The notes: generated from the letters alone by a model not told the origin. Shown: positions 45,039 through 54,986, counted from the first letter of the stretch. The stretch is 64,000 bases of DNA from Tsuneonella aeria (GCF_009827495.1 NZ_WTZA01000002.1:124001-188000), one strand, 5' to 3'. A program made the numbers and translations.

Positions 45039-45902
45039 TCAGCGGGCGGACTGTGCCGGCGCCCGCGCGGCGTTCGGCGCCGCCGAAAGCGCGACCCGAC
45101 GATAGAGGCCGCTGGTGTCGCACGTCGGCGCAAACGCATCGGACAGTCCGCGCGCCGATTCCCCCGCGCCGATCATCAGCCAGCCATCGCTCGCGCTTGC
45201 CTCGGCCAGGCGGGCGAATGCCCTCGTCCGGTTGGCGGCGGCGAAATAGAGCAGCAGGTTGCGGCACAAGATCAGGTCGAAGCGGCCCGGGTCCGGCGGC
45301 GCATCGAGTACGTTGCGACGTTCGAAGCGGACGCGGCGCGTCAGCGCGCGGCACGGACCCCACACGTTGCCCGGCTTCTCTTCGAACCACGAAAGCATCT
45401 GGCTCACGCCCAGGCCCCGCTGGATCTCGAACTGGGAGTAACAGCCGGATCGGGCGGTTTCGATCGCGCGTGCGGAAATGTCCGTTCCCAGGATGTCGAT
45501 GCGCCACCCATCCCAGCGCTCGCGGTTCTCGGCGAACAGCATGGCGAGCGAGAGGACTTCCTGCCCGGTCGAACAACCTGCCGACCAGATCGCAAGCCTG
45601 CGGCTGTCCGCACGGCGCGCGGCCAGATCGGGCAGCACTTCTTTGGCGAGCAGGTCGAACATCACCTTGTCGCGGAAGAAATAAGTCTCGTTGTTCAGCA
45701 GCGCTTCGACCACGTCCTGGGCCAAAGTGTACTCGCGCGGGTCGGCAAGCAGGCAGACCAGCTGGTCGAGGTTGGCGATGCCGCGTTCCCGGAACACGCC
45801 CGCCAGCGCAGTTTCGATGCGCCACCGTCGGTTCGCGGCGAGTTGCTGGCCCGTCCGGGCATACAACAGGTCAGCGATAATGCGATGGGCGATCTCGCTC
45901 AT
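45039..45902 (-). CDS. cheR: Chemotaxis protein methyltransferase CheR
   Basis: This 287-residue SAM-dependent enzyme methylates receptor glutamates. The N-terminal helical domain runs to about 75 (NNETYFFRDKVMF), followed by a Rossmann methyltransferase (IWSAGCSTGQEVLSLAM, GTDISARAIETARSG, FDLILCRNLLLYF). The tail (about 265-287) is Ala/Pro-rich. ATG 45902 overlaps the cheB stop by 4 bp. Confidence 0.93.
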   Translation of the reverse strand: MSEIAHRIIADLLYARTGQQLAANRRWRIETALAGVFRERGIANLDQLVCLLADPREYTLAQDVVEALLNNETYFFRDKVMFDLLAKEVLPDLAARRADSRRLAIWSAGCSTGQEVLSLAMLFAENRERWDGWRIDILGTDISARAIETARSGCYSQFEIQRGLGVSQMLSWFEEKPGNVWGPCRALTRRVRFERRNVLDAPPDPGRFDLILCRNLLLYFAAANRTRAFARLAEASASDGWLMIGAGESARGLSDAFAPTCDTSGLYRRVALSAAPNAARAPAQSAR

Positions 45903-46999
45903 GCCCGTTGCGCTTCCATGGGGGAGGCGAGCGCGGCCACCCGCAGCGCGATCTGGTCGGGCGGAAGGACCGCCGCTGCAAGTCCGGCGTCGGCTACAGC
46001 GCGCGGCATGCCCCACACGGCCGCGGTCGCCGCGTCCTGGGCAAACACGCTGCCGCCGGCCTGGACGAGTTGTTCGGCCCCGATGAATCCGTCGCGGCCC
46101 ATTCCCGACAGGATCACCCCGATCGCGCGGCCGCCGGCCGCATCTGCGAGCGATTCGAGGAGAGGGTCCACCGAAGGCGTGCATCCGCTCGGCACGGCAT
46201 GATGCGCGATCCCGGTGACGAGATCCGCTCCGCCCCTGCGCACGACCAGGTGTCCGTCGCCCGGCGCGACGTAGATATGGCCCGGCGCGATGGGCATTCC
46301 GGCAGAGGCGACCAGGGCCGGACGGCCCGACGCGTTGGCGAGTTGCCGGGCGAGCGTCGCCATGAAGCTTTCCGGCAGGTGTTGTGCCACCAGGATCGGC
46401 AGGCGAAAACTGCGCGGGAGCGCGCGGAGCATGAGGCACATCGCGTGGATGCCGCCCGTGGAGGCCCCTATAGCAAGCGCACGCGGCCTGTCCGTACCCC
46501 TGGCACGCTGGACGGGCACAGGCGGCGCTGCAACGGGCGATGCGGTCGCGCCGGCACGCGCGGCCAGGGCACGGATCTTGCCGACCAGAAGGCGGGCATA
46601 ACCTTCGTCGAACTCGCCCGCGCGCGGCTTGAGCATCGTGTCCGCCGCCCCCATGGACAACGCCCTGAGCGTGTGTTCGGCGCCTTCCTCCGTCAGCGAG
46701 GAAACCACCAGCACCTGCCCGCCGCCGATCAGCTCGAGTATCCGGGGAAGCGCGCCGATGCCGCCCATGCCCGGCATCTCGAGGTCGAGCAGGACGACGT
46801 CGACCGGCGCTTCGGAAAGGCGCGCTATGGCCATTTCCCCGGTGGTGGCCTTGGCGACGATTTCCAGGTCCGCCTCGGCCTCCACGATACGCGAGAGGAC
46901 GGTTCGCGCGACGAGCGAATCGTCGACGATCATCACCCGTTTGAGGTGCGCAGCTCCGCCGGGCCGCGGCGTGCCGACATGTCTGGCCTGCCGGTCCAA
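45899..46999 (-). CDS. cheB: Chemotaxis response regulator protein-glutamate methylesterase CheB
   Basis: This 366-residue protein has a receiver (about 20-135; Asp72 in LLDLEMPGMGG) and a methylesterase domain (about 175-360) with the catalytic Ser in GASTGG, His in AQHLPESF and Asp in SGMGRDGF. It removes methyl groups from MCPs and is activated by CheA. The start is 10 bases from the cheY stop. Confidence 0.95.
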   Translation of the reverse strand: MDRQARHVGTPRPGGAAHLKRVMIVDDSLVARTVLSRIVEAEADLEIVAKATTGEMAIARLSEAPVDVVLLDLEMPGMGGIGALPRILELIGGGQVLVVSSLTEEGAEHTLRALSMGAADTMLKPRAGEFDEGYARLLVGKIRALAARAGATASPVAAPPVPVQRARGTDRPRALAIGASTGGIHAMCLMLRALPRSFRLPILVAQHLPESFMATLARQLANASGRPALVASAGMPIAPGHIYVAPGDGHLVVRRGGADLVTGIAHHAVPSGCTPSVDPLLESLADAAGGRAIGVILSGMGRDGFIGAEQLVQAGGSVFAQDAATAAVWGMPRAVADAGLAAAVLPPDQIALRVAALASPMEAQRA

Positions 47000-47009
47000 G
47001 ACGGCCTGC

Positions 47010-47375
47010 TCAGGCGAAGCCGACGAGCTGTAGTTTGATCTGCAGCGTTTCGTGGTCGAACGGCTTCATCACGTATTCGTCCGCCCCGGCGCTGATCGCC
47101 TCGCGGATGTGGGCGACATCGTTTTCGGTGGTGCAGAACACCACCTTCGGGCGGTCGCCGCCTTCGCGCTTGCGCAGGGCCACGATGAATTCGATCCCGC
47201 TCATCACGGGCATGTTCCAGTCGAGCAGGATCACGTCGGGCATGGCCACCGCGCAGCGTTCCAGCCCTTCCTGGCCGTTTTCGGCTTCCTCCACCCCGAA
47301 ACCCAGCGATTCGAGGATATGCCGCGAGACCTTGCGGATGACCCGCGAGTCGTCGACGATGAGGCATTGATTCAT
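47010..47375 (-). CDS. cheY: Chemotaxis response regulator CheY
   Basis: This 121-residue single receiver has Asp8/9, acceptor Asp52 in LLDWNMP, Thr/Ser switch CTTEND and Lys104 (VMKPFD). The standalone form and cluster position support CheY. The flagellar motor is not encoded in the window. The gap 47376-47443 before cheW is short. Confidence 0.93.
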   Translation of the reverse strand: MNQCLIVDDSRVIRKVSRHILESLGFGVEEAENGQEGLERCAVAMPDVILLDWNMPVMSGIEFIVALRKREGGDRPKVVFCTTENDVAHIREAISAGADEYVMKPFDHETLQIKLQLVGFA

Positions 47376-47443
47376 TGGCGGTGCGATCCCGTTGATTTAT
47401 CGTGCGACGGTATAGCGCAAGCTGTAACCATCCTCTTAAGCCG

Positions 47444-47872
47444 TCAGGCGGCCGGGCCGGCGATCAGCGCGCCGAGGTCGAGCAGGAGTGCCGGCCCACG
47501 GTCGGTTTCGACCAGCCCCTTCGAAACCCGTGCCCACTGGTCGCCCATGTCGGCGGATATGACGGAGGCCGATCCGTGGCACTGGGCCACGTCCTCGATA
47601 TCCTGCACCCGCAAGGCATACCGATGCCCGGCATGATCGACGACCGCGGCGCGCAGGTCAGCCGCCTTGTCGCGGGCATCTGCGAACCCGATCGCCGAAA
47701 CCGCATCGATCACGGTCAGCGTGCTGGACCGCAAGGCAGTCATTCCCGCGATATGTGCCGGCGCCCGGGGGACGCGGTGCACATCCTCCAGCTCGACCAC
47801 GGAGTGCACATCCATCGTGGGCAGCGCGACGCGGCGCCCCGCGATGGTCATGAGGAGAACCTGCCCGGTCAT
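47444..47872 (-). CDS. cheW: Chemotaxis coupling protein CheW
   Basis: This 142-residue single CheW domain (MTIAGRRVALPTMDVHSVVELED, SSTLTVIDA, YALRVQDIEDV) bridges CheA to receptors. ATG 47872 overlaps the cheA stop by 4 bp. It is divergent at several usual positions but keeps the fold pattern. Confidence 0.88.
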   Translation of the reverse strand: MTGQVLLMTIAGRRVALPTMDVHSVVELEDVHRVPRAPAHIAGMTALRSSTLTVIDAVSAIGFADARDKAADLRAAVVDHAGHRYALRVQDIEDVAQCHGSASVISADMGDQWARVSKGLVETDRGPALLLDLGALIAGPAA

Positions 47873-50214
47873 GCCGCTTTCCCGCTGCGAAGCGCCGTCA
47901 GCGCGGCAAGGAGGCCGGCCCGGTCGTAACGATAGAACGATCCCGGCAAGGTCGCCGCGCGGTCAGGGTCCGCGCACAGCGTGATGATCGCCTGCGCGGG
48001 CCCGCGGTCGCCCGTTGCGGCTTCGCTCGCGATGGCCACATCGGCCGACCCTTCGAAACTGTCGCCGACCACGCGGTAACCGGCGGATTCGATGAGCGGG
48101 GCAAGGATGGTGCGCGCCCATGGATCGCTGTCGTCCAGACGGCACACAGGGCGCTCCATCGTGCGGGGCGGGGCGGCGAATGTCGCGAAAAGCCAGTGAG
48201 GATCGATGAAGTCGGTCGGCAGCCCGCCCACCAGCGCCGTGCCTTCGATGGGGCCGGGGGCGCTCGCCGGAACGATGTCGTCCGCAAGCTCCACGGTGTC
48301 GAGAATGCGGTCGAACAGATAGGCGACCTCGGTGCCGCCATCGCTCAGGCGCAGGATGTTGACGAGGCCCTCCTCCGGGATCGGGCCGTCCACGCCCGCC
48401 AGCGCCAGGATCCGATCGTCGATGACCACGCGGGGCTGTTTGCCCGACAGGTCGAGCGCGCTTGCTTCGACCCGTTCCACCCGGTGGATGGCGCCGAGCC
48501 GTATGGCCCTGCGCGCGCCGTTGCAGCCGACGAAGAGAAGGGCGGGGATCGCCGCGGCCCGGTCCACCGTTCCGCTGGTTTCCACGATGCGGATGCGCTT
48601 GCCGGCTTCGCCAATCACCTTGGCTTCCCGCGCCAGCCCGGCAATGTCGAGCATCAGCACCGGCTTGCCGTCGTCCAGCAGAGTGCACCCGGCATAGACG
48701 CCGAGCGCCGTGAGCGCGGGAGCCAGCGGCTTGATGACCAGATCCTCGTGATCGTGGATGCGATCGACTGCCAGTGCGAACAGGTCGCCCGCGGCGAGGC
48801 GGATGAGCACCAGCGTGCACCGCGACGGATCGAATTCCGTCGCGAGGCCGAGTTGCACCGCCAGCGAAAGGCACGCGACCCGCCGGCCCCGGATCGTGGC
48901 GAGCACGGCATCGCCGGCCCGGGCGAATTCGAGATGGGCCGCCCGTCCGTGCACGATCTCGTCCACGTAGCTGCGCGGAATGGCGAACATCTGGTCCGCC
49001 GCCCGCACGGTGAGCGCAGGCACGATGCTGAGTGTCAGCGGCAGGCTGACGAGGATGCGCGTGCCCTGGCCTGGCACGCTCGACACCGTGATCGAACCGC
49101 CGACCCGTTCGATATTCGCGCGCACGACGTCCATGCCCACGCCCCGGCCGGAGACGGCCGTAACGGCTGCGGCGGTCGAGAGACCCGGTTCGAAGACGAG
49201 CGCGTTGCGCGCCTCGTCAGACAAGGTCTCCGCTTCCTTCGCGCTGACGATACCCGCGGCGACGGCTTTCTCCGTCAAGCGCGCTGCATCGATTCCGCGG
49301 CCATCGTCGCTGATCGCAAGCATGATCCGATTTCCGCTCTGGCGGGCGGAAATGGTGAGGGTGCCGATCTCGCGCTTGCCCGCGCCAAGCCGCTGCGACG
49401 GACTTTCGATCCCGTGGTCGATCGCGTTGCGGATGATGTGGGTGAGGGGATCGCGGATGGTCTCGATCATCTCGCGGTCGAGCTCCACCTCCCCGCCTTC
49501 CAGGTCGACCAGCACTTGCTTGCCCAGTTCCGCCGAAAGATCGCGCACCAGCCGGGGCAGCGCGCCGTAGAGGTGCTCGATCCGCTGCATGCGCATGCGC
49601 GTGACCGATTCGCGCACCTGGTCGAGAATGGCTGAAAGACGCTCGAACGGCCCCTGGACCGCCGGATCGCCATCGCTGCCGCGCATTCGCCGGGCCAGGT
49701 CGTTGCGGGCGAGCACCAGGTCGGACACGTTCGACATGACGCTGTCGAGCAGACCGACGGGCAGGCGAATGGACCGTTGCGCCGCGGCCGGCGTGCTGCG
49801 CGCGGCATCCTCGGGCGAAGACACCACGGCATAGTCGGCCGTTTCGTCCTGAGCGGCGAGCGCCGCGATCAGGAATTCATCCCCCCGTGACGGCAGTTCC
49901 TCGCCAGTTTCAATGGCATCGATCATCGCCGCGATCCGATCGATGATCGCGAGGACGGCGGTTACCAGCTGTGGGCTCGCAGTGCGGCGCCCTGCGCGTA
50001 CTTCGGCCAGGGCATCCTCGGCCGCGTGGCTCAGCGCTTCCAGCCGCGGGAAATCGAAGAAACCGCAATTGCCCTTCACGGTATGGACGAAGCGAAACAC
50101 GCTATCGAGGCGCGCCCGATCGGCCGGACACGCTTCCCACGCCACCAGCTCGCCGCCGATCGCAGTCAGCATCTCGCGCGTTTCGGCCAGAAACTCGGCC
50201 AGTAGATCGTCCAT
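47869..50214 (-). CDS. cheA: Chemotaxis histidine kinase CheA with a receiver-like C-terminus
   Basis: This 781-residue CheA has Hpt (His44 in FVHTVKGNCGF), a dimerisation domain (about 150-215), HATPase_c (about 225-380; HIIRNAIDHGIESP, SDDGRGIDAAR, GRGVGMDVVRANI), a CheW-like domain (about 385-515) and a second CheW-like stretch (about 530-660). A C-terminal receiver-like region (688-781; VCRLDDSDPWARTILAPLIESAGYRVV) has no Asp at the expected acceptor position (VAIASEA). No P2 CheY-docking domain is evident. It phosphorylates CheY and CheB. The unusual C-terminus is discussed as a finding. Confidence 0.93.
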   Translation of the reverse strand: MDDLLAEFLAETREMLTAIGGELVAWEACPADRARLDSVFRFVHTVKGNCGFFDFPRLEALSHAAEDALAEVRAGRRTASPQLVTAVLAIIDRIAAMIDAIETGEELPSRGDEFLIAALAAQDETADYAVVSSPEDAARSTPAAAQRSIRLPVGLLDSVMSNVSDLVLARNDLARRMRGSDGDPAVQGPFERLSAILDQVRESVTRMRMQRIEHLYGALPRLVRDLSAELGKQVLVDLEGGEVELDREMIETIRDPLTHIIRNAIDHGIESPSQRLGAGKREIGTLTISARQSGNRIMLAISDDGRGIDAARLTEKAVAAGIVSAKEAETLSDEARNALVFEPGLSTAAAVTAVSGRGVGMDVVRANIERVGGSITVSSVPGQGTRILVSLPLTLSIVPALTVRAADQMFAIPRSYVDEIVHGRAAHLEFARAGDAVLATIRGRRVACLSLAVQLGLATEFDPSRCTLVLIRLAAGDLFALAVDRIHDHEDLVIKPLAPALTALGVYAGCTLLDDGKPVLMLDIAGLAREAKVIGEAGKRIRIVETSGTVDRAAAIPALLFVGCNGARRAIRLGAIHRVERVEASALDLSGKQPRVVIDDRILALAGVDGPIPEEGLVNILRLSDGGTEVAYLFDRILDTVELADDIVPASAPGPIEGTALVGGLPTDFIDPHWLFATFAAPPRTMERPVCRLDDSDPWARTILAPLIESAGYRVVGDSFEGSADVAIASEAATGDRGPAQAIITLCADPDRAATLPGSFYRYDRAGLLAALTALRSGKAA

Positions 50215-50421
50215 CGGCGCCCCCCGGTGTGCCCGCTCGTCCCTGCTATGGCGGCGCGATGGTTAACGGCGCGTAATCGCCGCGGCAGGCTGGTCGCCGG
50301 GCCGATGGCGTGCGATAGGCGGCCCGGGAACGTGCATCCCGGGAACGTGTGTCTCGGGGAACGAAAAGGGGGCGGTCGTGATGACCTGTCAGCGCTTGGA
50401 GGCAGGCGGAGGGGCCGGGCA

Positions 50422-50961
50422 ATGACCGCTCTCACCGTGAACGGGCGGCCGGTCCGCTTCGATATCGACCCGCAGACGCCTTTGCTCCACGCCCTGCGCG
50501 AGGCGGCAAACCTCACGGGAACGAAATATGGCTGCGGCGTGGGCGACTGCCACGCCTGCACGATCATCGTCGACGGCGAGGCGCTGCGCAGCTGCCTGAT
50601 CACCGTGGCGGAGGCCGAAGGGCGCCAGGTGGTGACGATCGAAGGCCTGTCGCCCGGCCGGACCCATCCCGTGCAGCAGGCTCTCGTCGCGGAGCAGGCA
50701 ATCCAGTGCGGGTTCTGTACACCCGGCATCGCGATGGCGGCTGCCGCTCTCCTCGCGCGCAATCCGGACCCCTCGCCTTCGGATATCACGGCAGCCGTGC
50801 CGAACCTGTGCCGTTGCGGCGTCTATCCCCGGCTCGTGCGCGCGATTCAAAGGGCCGGGCGCGTGGCGCGGCGCGTGGAAACCATCAATGCGGCGCCCGC
50901 GCCCGGTATCGATCCGGGGGATGCCGCGCGCGCGGTTCCCGCCATGGACCGGGGCGCCTGA
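50422..50961 (+). CDS. [2Fe-2S] iron-sulfur subunit of a xanthine-oxidase-family dehydrogenase
   Basis: This 179-residue protein has a plant-type ferredoxin domain (Cys cluster in YGCGVGDCHAC plus the Cys of LRSCLI) and an all-helical second cluster (QCGFCTPG, NLCRCGVYPR). It is the small electron-transfer subunit of molybdenum hydroxylases, closest in form to the isoquinoline 1-oxidoreductase alpha type. The molybdopterin catalytic subunit is not nearby, so this is an orphan. GGAGGGG precedes the ATG. The last 30 residues (about 150-179) are low complexity. Confidence 0.9.
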   Translation: MTALTVNGRPVRFDIDPQTPLLHALREAANLTGTKYGCGVGDCHACTIIVDGEALRSCLITVAEAEGRQVVTIEGLSPGRTHPVQQALVAEQAIQCGFCTPGIAMAAAALLARNPDPSPSDITAAVPNLCRCGVYPRLVRAIQRAGRVARRVETINAAPAPGIDPGDAARAVPAMDRGA

Positions 50962-50977
50962 CGCGGGCAGATTGCAG

Positions 50978-52339
50978 TCACGACCCGGCGGCATTTCCGT
51001 ATTGCACGTCTGCCGGCAGCGACCGCCACGACATGAAAAGCACCACCGCGCACAGCGCACAGATCGTTGCGAAGCCGACCCATTCGTGATGGCCGTACAG
51101 CCAGACGCCCATCGCGGGGGCGAGGATATAGGCGGCGCCGTTGAGCGAGGCGGTGATCCCGCCGACCTGGCCTTGTTCCGCCCGCGTGACCGCCAGCGAG
51201 GCGCCGGCGGTGAAGCCGGGCCGGTAGAGGCCGAAGCCCATCGAGGCGATCGCCATGCCCAGCGCCATTGCATGGATGGTGTGCGAAAGCGCGAAGACCA
51301 CGACGCCGAAGATGGACAGCGCCATGCCCCACAGCATCGACGCGCGCGGCCCCAGCTTCAGCAGCGGGATCATGCCCCACTGGGCCAGCAACGTCGCGAT
51401 GGCGCCGCACATCAGCACCAGCCCGACCGGCCCCGCACCCGCATCTGGATCGCCGCGTAGGCCCAGCCGGTCGAGGATGAAGAACCCCACCAGACCCAGG
51501 AACGCAGCCTGCGCGTGGCCGCCGACAAGGCCGGTCACCAGCCAGGGCCGCAGGCGTCGGTCCTTCCATGAAAGTTCGGGTATCGCGGCCAGTTCCCGAT
51601 CGTCATCCTGGTCACGCGACTTGCCGGAACTGGAATTGGCACTGAACGGTGCGGCCACGATGTCGCTGCGGGCGGCGAACATCGGATCGTCGTTCGGCAT
51701 CATCACGCGCAGCGCGACGAGGACGATCCCCCCGATGATCGCGAAGGCGAAGAACGGTCCCACCAGGCCCGTCGCCGGGAACACCAGCAACGGGGCAAGG
51801 GCAGGGCCGATCACCGTGCCCAGGCCAAAGCTGGATGCGATCAGCGCCATCGCCTGGGTGCGCTCTGCCCGCGGCGTGCGGCTCGCGACATAGGCCTGCA
51901 CCGCGGGCGGCGCGGCGGATCCGAATCCGCCGTAAAGGCTGCGGGCGGCGGCGAACAGAAGCAGGGTCCACAGGGCGGGCAGCGCGCCGGCGAGGCCGAA
52001 CAGCAACACCGTTCCGCACAGGGCGAAGCTGGCAATGAAGCCGATCAGGCCGAGTGCCATCATCGCCTTGCGCCCGCGCCGGTCGGACCGCTTGGCCCAG
52101 AACGGCGCAAAGACGACCCACAGCAGCGCCGACCAGGTATAGGCAAGGCTGATCCAGACGTCGGCCACGCCAAGGGCCGTGCCGATCGAAGGCATGACCG
52201 ATTGCATCGCCGTATTCCCCGCCGCGGTGACCAGCATCACCATGAACAGCAAGGCCATTCGCTGGCGGGAGATCGGTCGCGGGGCGGGGGCGGCCTGCTC
52301 CGGCGGGATTGTCTCGCTGGGAGGGGCGGGATCAGCCAT
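50978..52339 (-). CDS. MFS transporter
   Basis: This 453-residue protein has about 12 membrane helices, with the loop 2-3 motif APFWAKRSDRRGRKAMM and a cytoplasmic loop around residues 225-265. The sequence resembles drug:H+ antiporter-1 or TCR-type exporters, but substrate is unknown. Its first 25 residues are Pro-rich cytosolic. It is divergent from the methyltransferase gene. Confidence 0.85.
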   Translation of the reverse strand: MADPAPPSETIPPEQAAPAPRPISRQRMALLFMVMLVTAAGNTAMQSVMPSIGTALGVADVWISLAYTWSALLWVVFAPFWAKRSDRRGRKAMMALGLIGFIASFALCGTVLLFGLAGALPALWTLLLFAAARSLYGGFGSAAPPAVQAYVASRTPRAERTQAMALIASSFGLGTVIGPALAPLLVFPATGLVGPFFAFAIIGGIVLVALRVMMPNDDPMFAARSDIVAAPFSANSSSGKSRDQDDDRELAAIPELSWKDRRLRPWLVTGLVGGHAQAAFLGLVGFFILDRLGLRGDPDAGAGPVGLVLMCGAIATLLAQWGMIPLLKLGPRASMLWGMALSIFGVVVFALSHTIHAMALGMAIASMGFGLYRPGFTAGASLAVTRAEQGQVGGITASLNGAAYILAPAMGVWLYGHHEWVGFATICALCAVVLFMSWRSLPADVQYGNAAGS

Positions 52340-52411
52340 CCCTTTGCGCTAGCCGCCGCGCGGCATGCTTGCAATCGGCGTGCGAAACTGCCAGTGCCCG
52401 CGTCCACTTGT

Positions 52412-53077
52412 GTGCCCTGCTACCGGGGCGACGGACAGGGCGCACCCGGCTTGCATACCCCCAACGACTTGGCGATCGCTCGCCCCGAACGGTTCGGACA
52501 GAAGGTTTCGCGGTTCTTCGGGCAGTGGGGCGTGTTCTTCCGCGGCTTCGTGGAACACCCCAAGATGGTCGGGTCGATCATCCCGTCGTCGCGCTTCACC
52601 ATCGAAAAGATGCTGGCCCCGGTCAAATGGGACGAATGCCGCCTGTTCGTGGAATACGGGCCGGGCGTGGGCACGTTCTGCCGGCCGGTGCTGGAACGTC
52701 TGCGGCGCGATGGCGCGCTGATCGTGATCGACACCAACCCGCTCTACATCGACTACCTGAAGCGCACCATCGCCGACAGCCGCTTCCACGCAGTGCTGGG
52801 CAGTGCCGAAGACGTGGAAGCGATCGTCGCCTCGCACGGTTTCGATCACGCCGACTACGTGTTGTCGGGGCTGCCGTTCTCCACCCTGCCGGATGGAGTG
52901 GGGCCGGGCATCGCCGCCGCCACGCACCGGGTCCTGCGGCCGGGCGGCGCCTTCCTCGTCTATCAGTTCAGCGCCGCGGCGCGGGACTTCATGGCCAAGC
53001 ACTTTCGCCGCATCGACAGCGGGTTCGAACCGCTCAACGTCCTGCCTTGCCGCCTGTTCTGGGGCTGGAAGGACTGA
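52412..53077 (+). CDS. PmtA-like phospholipid N-methyltransferase (SAM methyltransferase)
   Basis: About 221 residues. The SAM pocket VEYGPGVGTFCRPVLERL, IVIDTNPLYIDYLKRTI, ADYVLSGLPFSTLP and VLRPGGAFLVYQFS resemble small alphaproteobacterial phospholipid N-methyltransferases that make phosphatidylcholine from phosphatidylethanolamine; the N-terminal GQWGVFFRGFVEHPKMVGSIIPSS amphipathic part fits membrane binding. The start is unclear: GTG 52412 or TTG 52469, neither with a good ribosome site. Confidence 0.75.
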   Translation: MPCYRGDGQGAPGLHTPNDLAIARPERFGQKVSRFFGQWGVFFRGFVEHPKMVGSIIPSSRFTIEKMLAPVKWDECRLFVEYGPGVGTFCRPVLERLRRDGALIVIDTNPLYIDYLKRTIADSRFHAVLGSAEDVEAIVASHGFDHADYVLSGLPFSTLPDGVGPGIAAATHRVLRPGGAFLVYQFSAAARDFMAKHFRRIDSGFEPLNVLPCRLFWGWKD

Positions 53078-53081
53078 TCCT

Positions 53082-53909
53082 TCAGTCGAAAGTTTCGCGC
53101 ACCATTTCCGTCGAAGGGCCTGCGAGCTGGCGATAGATCGCCGCCAGCACCGCCAGGAACAGCGTGTAGAACACCGCGTTGACCAGGCTGCCGCCCACGG
53201 CCTGTCCCACCAGCGCGGCTTCCGCACCGCCGAGTGCGAACACCAGCCCGACGATCATGCTGAACACCCCGCCGACCACGGCCACCGCGATCAGCAGCAG
53301 GAACACGAAGGCGAAGATGCGCAGCGAATTGCCCTTGGTGAGTGACCATGACCGTCCCAGCGCGGCGATCGGATTGACCTGGTGTTCGATCGCGATGACA
53401 GCCGGCGTCAGCAGGAACTTGGTAAAAAGGTAAGCGAGCACGATCGCCGCCACGATGCCCACCAGGACGCCCACCGCGACGGAGGTTCCCACCCCGATGG
53501 CGATCGGGATCAGCAGCAGCAGGCCGAAGATCACGCTGATCAGCAGCTGCGCACCGAGATAGGGCAGGAAATACTTCGCCCCTAGCTTCAGCGCGTCGCC
53601 GACCGTCGGCCTCGTGCGATCGGTCAGCAGCGCCAGCAGCCCCATCATGCCAATGCCCTGGATCGCGGCAAGCAGCAGGAACACCCACCAGATGCCCATG
53701 TAGAATTCGGCCATCGCGGCGCCCAGCGCGTCGGGATCGGGGCTCGCCGTCTGGGCCGCTTCCAGCGCGGCCATTTCGCCGGAGAAGATGAGCATGAATG
53801 CCAGGTACGGCAGGAAGAAGAACACGCCGGCCACGATGGCGACGACCTGCCGGTTTGCCGCGAGCAGGCGGATCGCCTCGTTCCACGCGGCGCTCATGTC
53901 GAATTTCAT
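53082..53909 (-). CDS. Multipass membrane protein, YIP1/GDPD-membrane-domain-like
   Basis: This 275-residue protein has six or more helices; the pattern [34 protein letters not shown] is typical of bacterial membrane proteins related to the glycerophosphodiester phosphodiesterase membrane domain. No enzyme motif is present. Its stop faces the methyltransferase stop. Confidence 0.65.
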   Translation of the reverse strand: MKFDMSAAWNEAIRLLAANRQVVAIVAGVFFFLPYLAFMLIFSGEMAALEAAQTASPDPDALGAAMAEFYMGIWWVFLLLAAIQGIGMMGLLALLTDRTRPTVGDALKLGAKYFLPYLGAQLLISVIFGLLLLIPIAIGVGTSVAVGVLVGIVAAIVLAYLFTKFLLTPAVIAIEHQVNPIAALGRSWSLTKGNSLRIFAFVFLLLIAVAVVGGVFSMIVGLVFALGGAEAALVGQAVGGSLVNAVFYTLFLAVLAAIYRQLAGPSTEMVRETFD

Positions 53910-53977
53910 CTGCGTGCTTCCCTCTCGCGGCGCTTTGGGTCTTGATAAGCGCCGCCGGGCCTTCCACGCAATCGCGG

Positions 53978-54646
53978 ATGACGGAATATCTCCCGCCCGA
54001 GATCGAATTGCGCGTCAGTGATGGGCTTGTCCCCTATCGCGAGGCGCTGGCCGCGATGGAAGATCGGAACCGCGCGATCGCCGCAGGGGATGCGCGCGAG
54101 CTTGTCTGGCTGCTGGAACACCCGCCGGTCTATACCGCCGGCACCAGCGCCGGGACCGGGGAGCTGCTCGATCCCCGGTTCGAAGTGGTCGAGGCCGGAC
54201 GGGGCGGCCGCTACACCTACCACGGCCCCGGACAGCGGATCGGCTACGTCCTGCTCGACCTCACCCGGCGCGGACGCGACGTGCGTGCATTCGTCCACGC
54301 TCTCGAAGGATGGGTGATCGACACTCTGGCCGACCTTGGCGTGGACAGCTGGCGCGCGCCGGGGCGGATCGGCATCTGGACGCGCGACGTGGACGGCGGC
54401 GAGGCGAAGATCGGCGCAATCGGCGTGCGCGTTCGCCGATGGGTCACCATGCATGGCTTCTCGGTCAACCTGGCGCCGGACCTCGGCCATTTCGGCGGGA
54501 TCGTGCCGTGCGGAATCGCCGAATACGGGGTCACGAGCCTCGATCGCCTGGGCATACGTCTTGCGCCGGGCGCGTTCGATGCGGCATTGCTGGCCCGCGC
54601 AAGCCGCTTTTTCGCCGGCCTGAAACCCTGCAAGGAAAACCGATGA
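53978..54646 (+). CDS. lipB: Lipoyl(octanoyl) transferase
   Basis: This 222-residue enzyme transfers octanoate from ACP to lipoate-dependent enzymes. It shows [35 protein letters not shown], the catalytic Lys in [26 protein letters not shown] and Cys in [14 protein letters not shown]. The ATG 53978 ([10 protein letters not shown]) is preferred to the long upstream frame. It overlaps the lipoprotein gene by 4 bp (ATGA). Confidence 0.96.
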   Translation: MTEYLPPEIELRVSDGLVPYREALAAMEDRNRAIAAGDARELVWLLEHPPVYTAGTSAGTGELLDPRFEVVEAGRGGRYTYHGPGQRIGYVLLDLTRRGRDVRAFVHALEGWVIDTLADLGVDSWRAPGRIGIWTRDVDGGEAKIGAIGVRVRRWVTMHGFSVNLAPDLGHFGGIVPCGIAEYGVTSLDRLGIRLAPGAFDAALLARASRFFAGLKPCKENR

Positions 54647-54984
54647 ACCTGCCGATACGCCTTTCCGCCCTCGCCATGCTGGTGGCCCTGGCCGGTTGCG
54701 GCAGAGACGATGCCCCGGCGGAAGGGGAGCGCCGGACGGCGGCGGGGGAGGTCTTGGGCGGGACGATCACCGACGACATGCTGCCGCTCGACACCGTTCG
54801 TTCGCAATCCCCGTCGATGGCCAGTGCGGACGGTGCCGATGACGGCGAAGCGGACGAAGCCGCGGCGTCATCCGACGCGACCCGTCCCGCAGCATCGGCC
54901 GGCCCCGTCCCCGCCGCCAGCCCGAGCCCTGCGCCGGTGGAGACGCCGGAAGCCGGCGAGAACGCAACCGACACCGAAGGCTGA
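54643..54984 (+). CDS. Small lipoprotein of unknown function
   Basis: This 113-residue protein has a lipobox LVALAGC (Cys19) and a low-complexity Ala/Asp/Glu/Pro-rich remainder. It is translationally coupled to lipB. No fold is recognised; it is probably an outer-membrane or periplasmic lipoprotein. Confidence 0.75.
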   Translation: MNLPIRLSALAMLVALAGCGRDDAPAEGERRTAAGEVLGGTITDDMLPLDTVRSQSPSMASADGADDGEADEAAASSDATRPAASAGPVPAASPSPAPVETPEAGENATDTEG

Positions 54985-54986
54985 GA

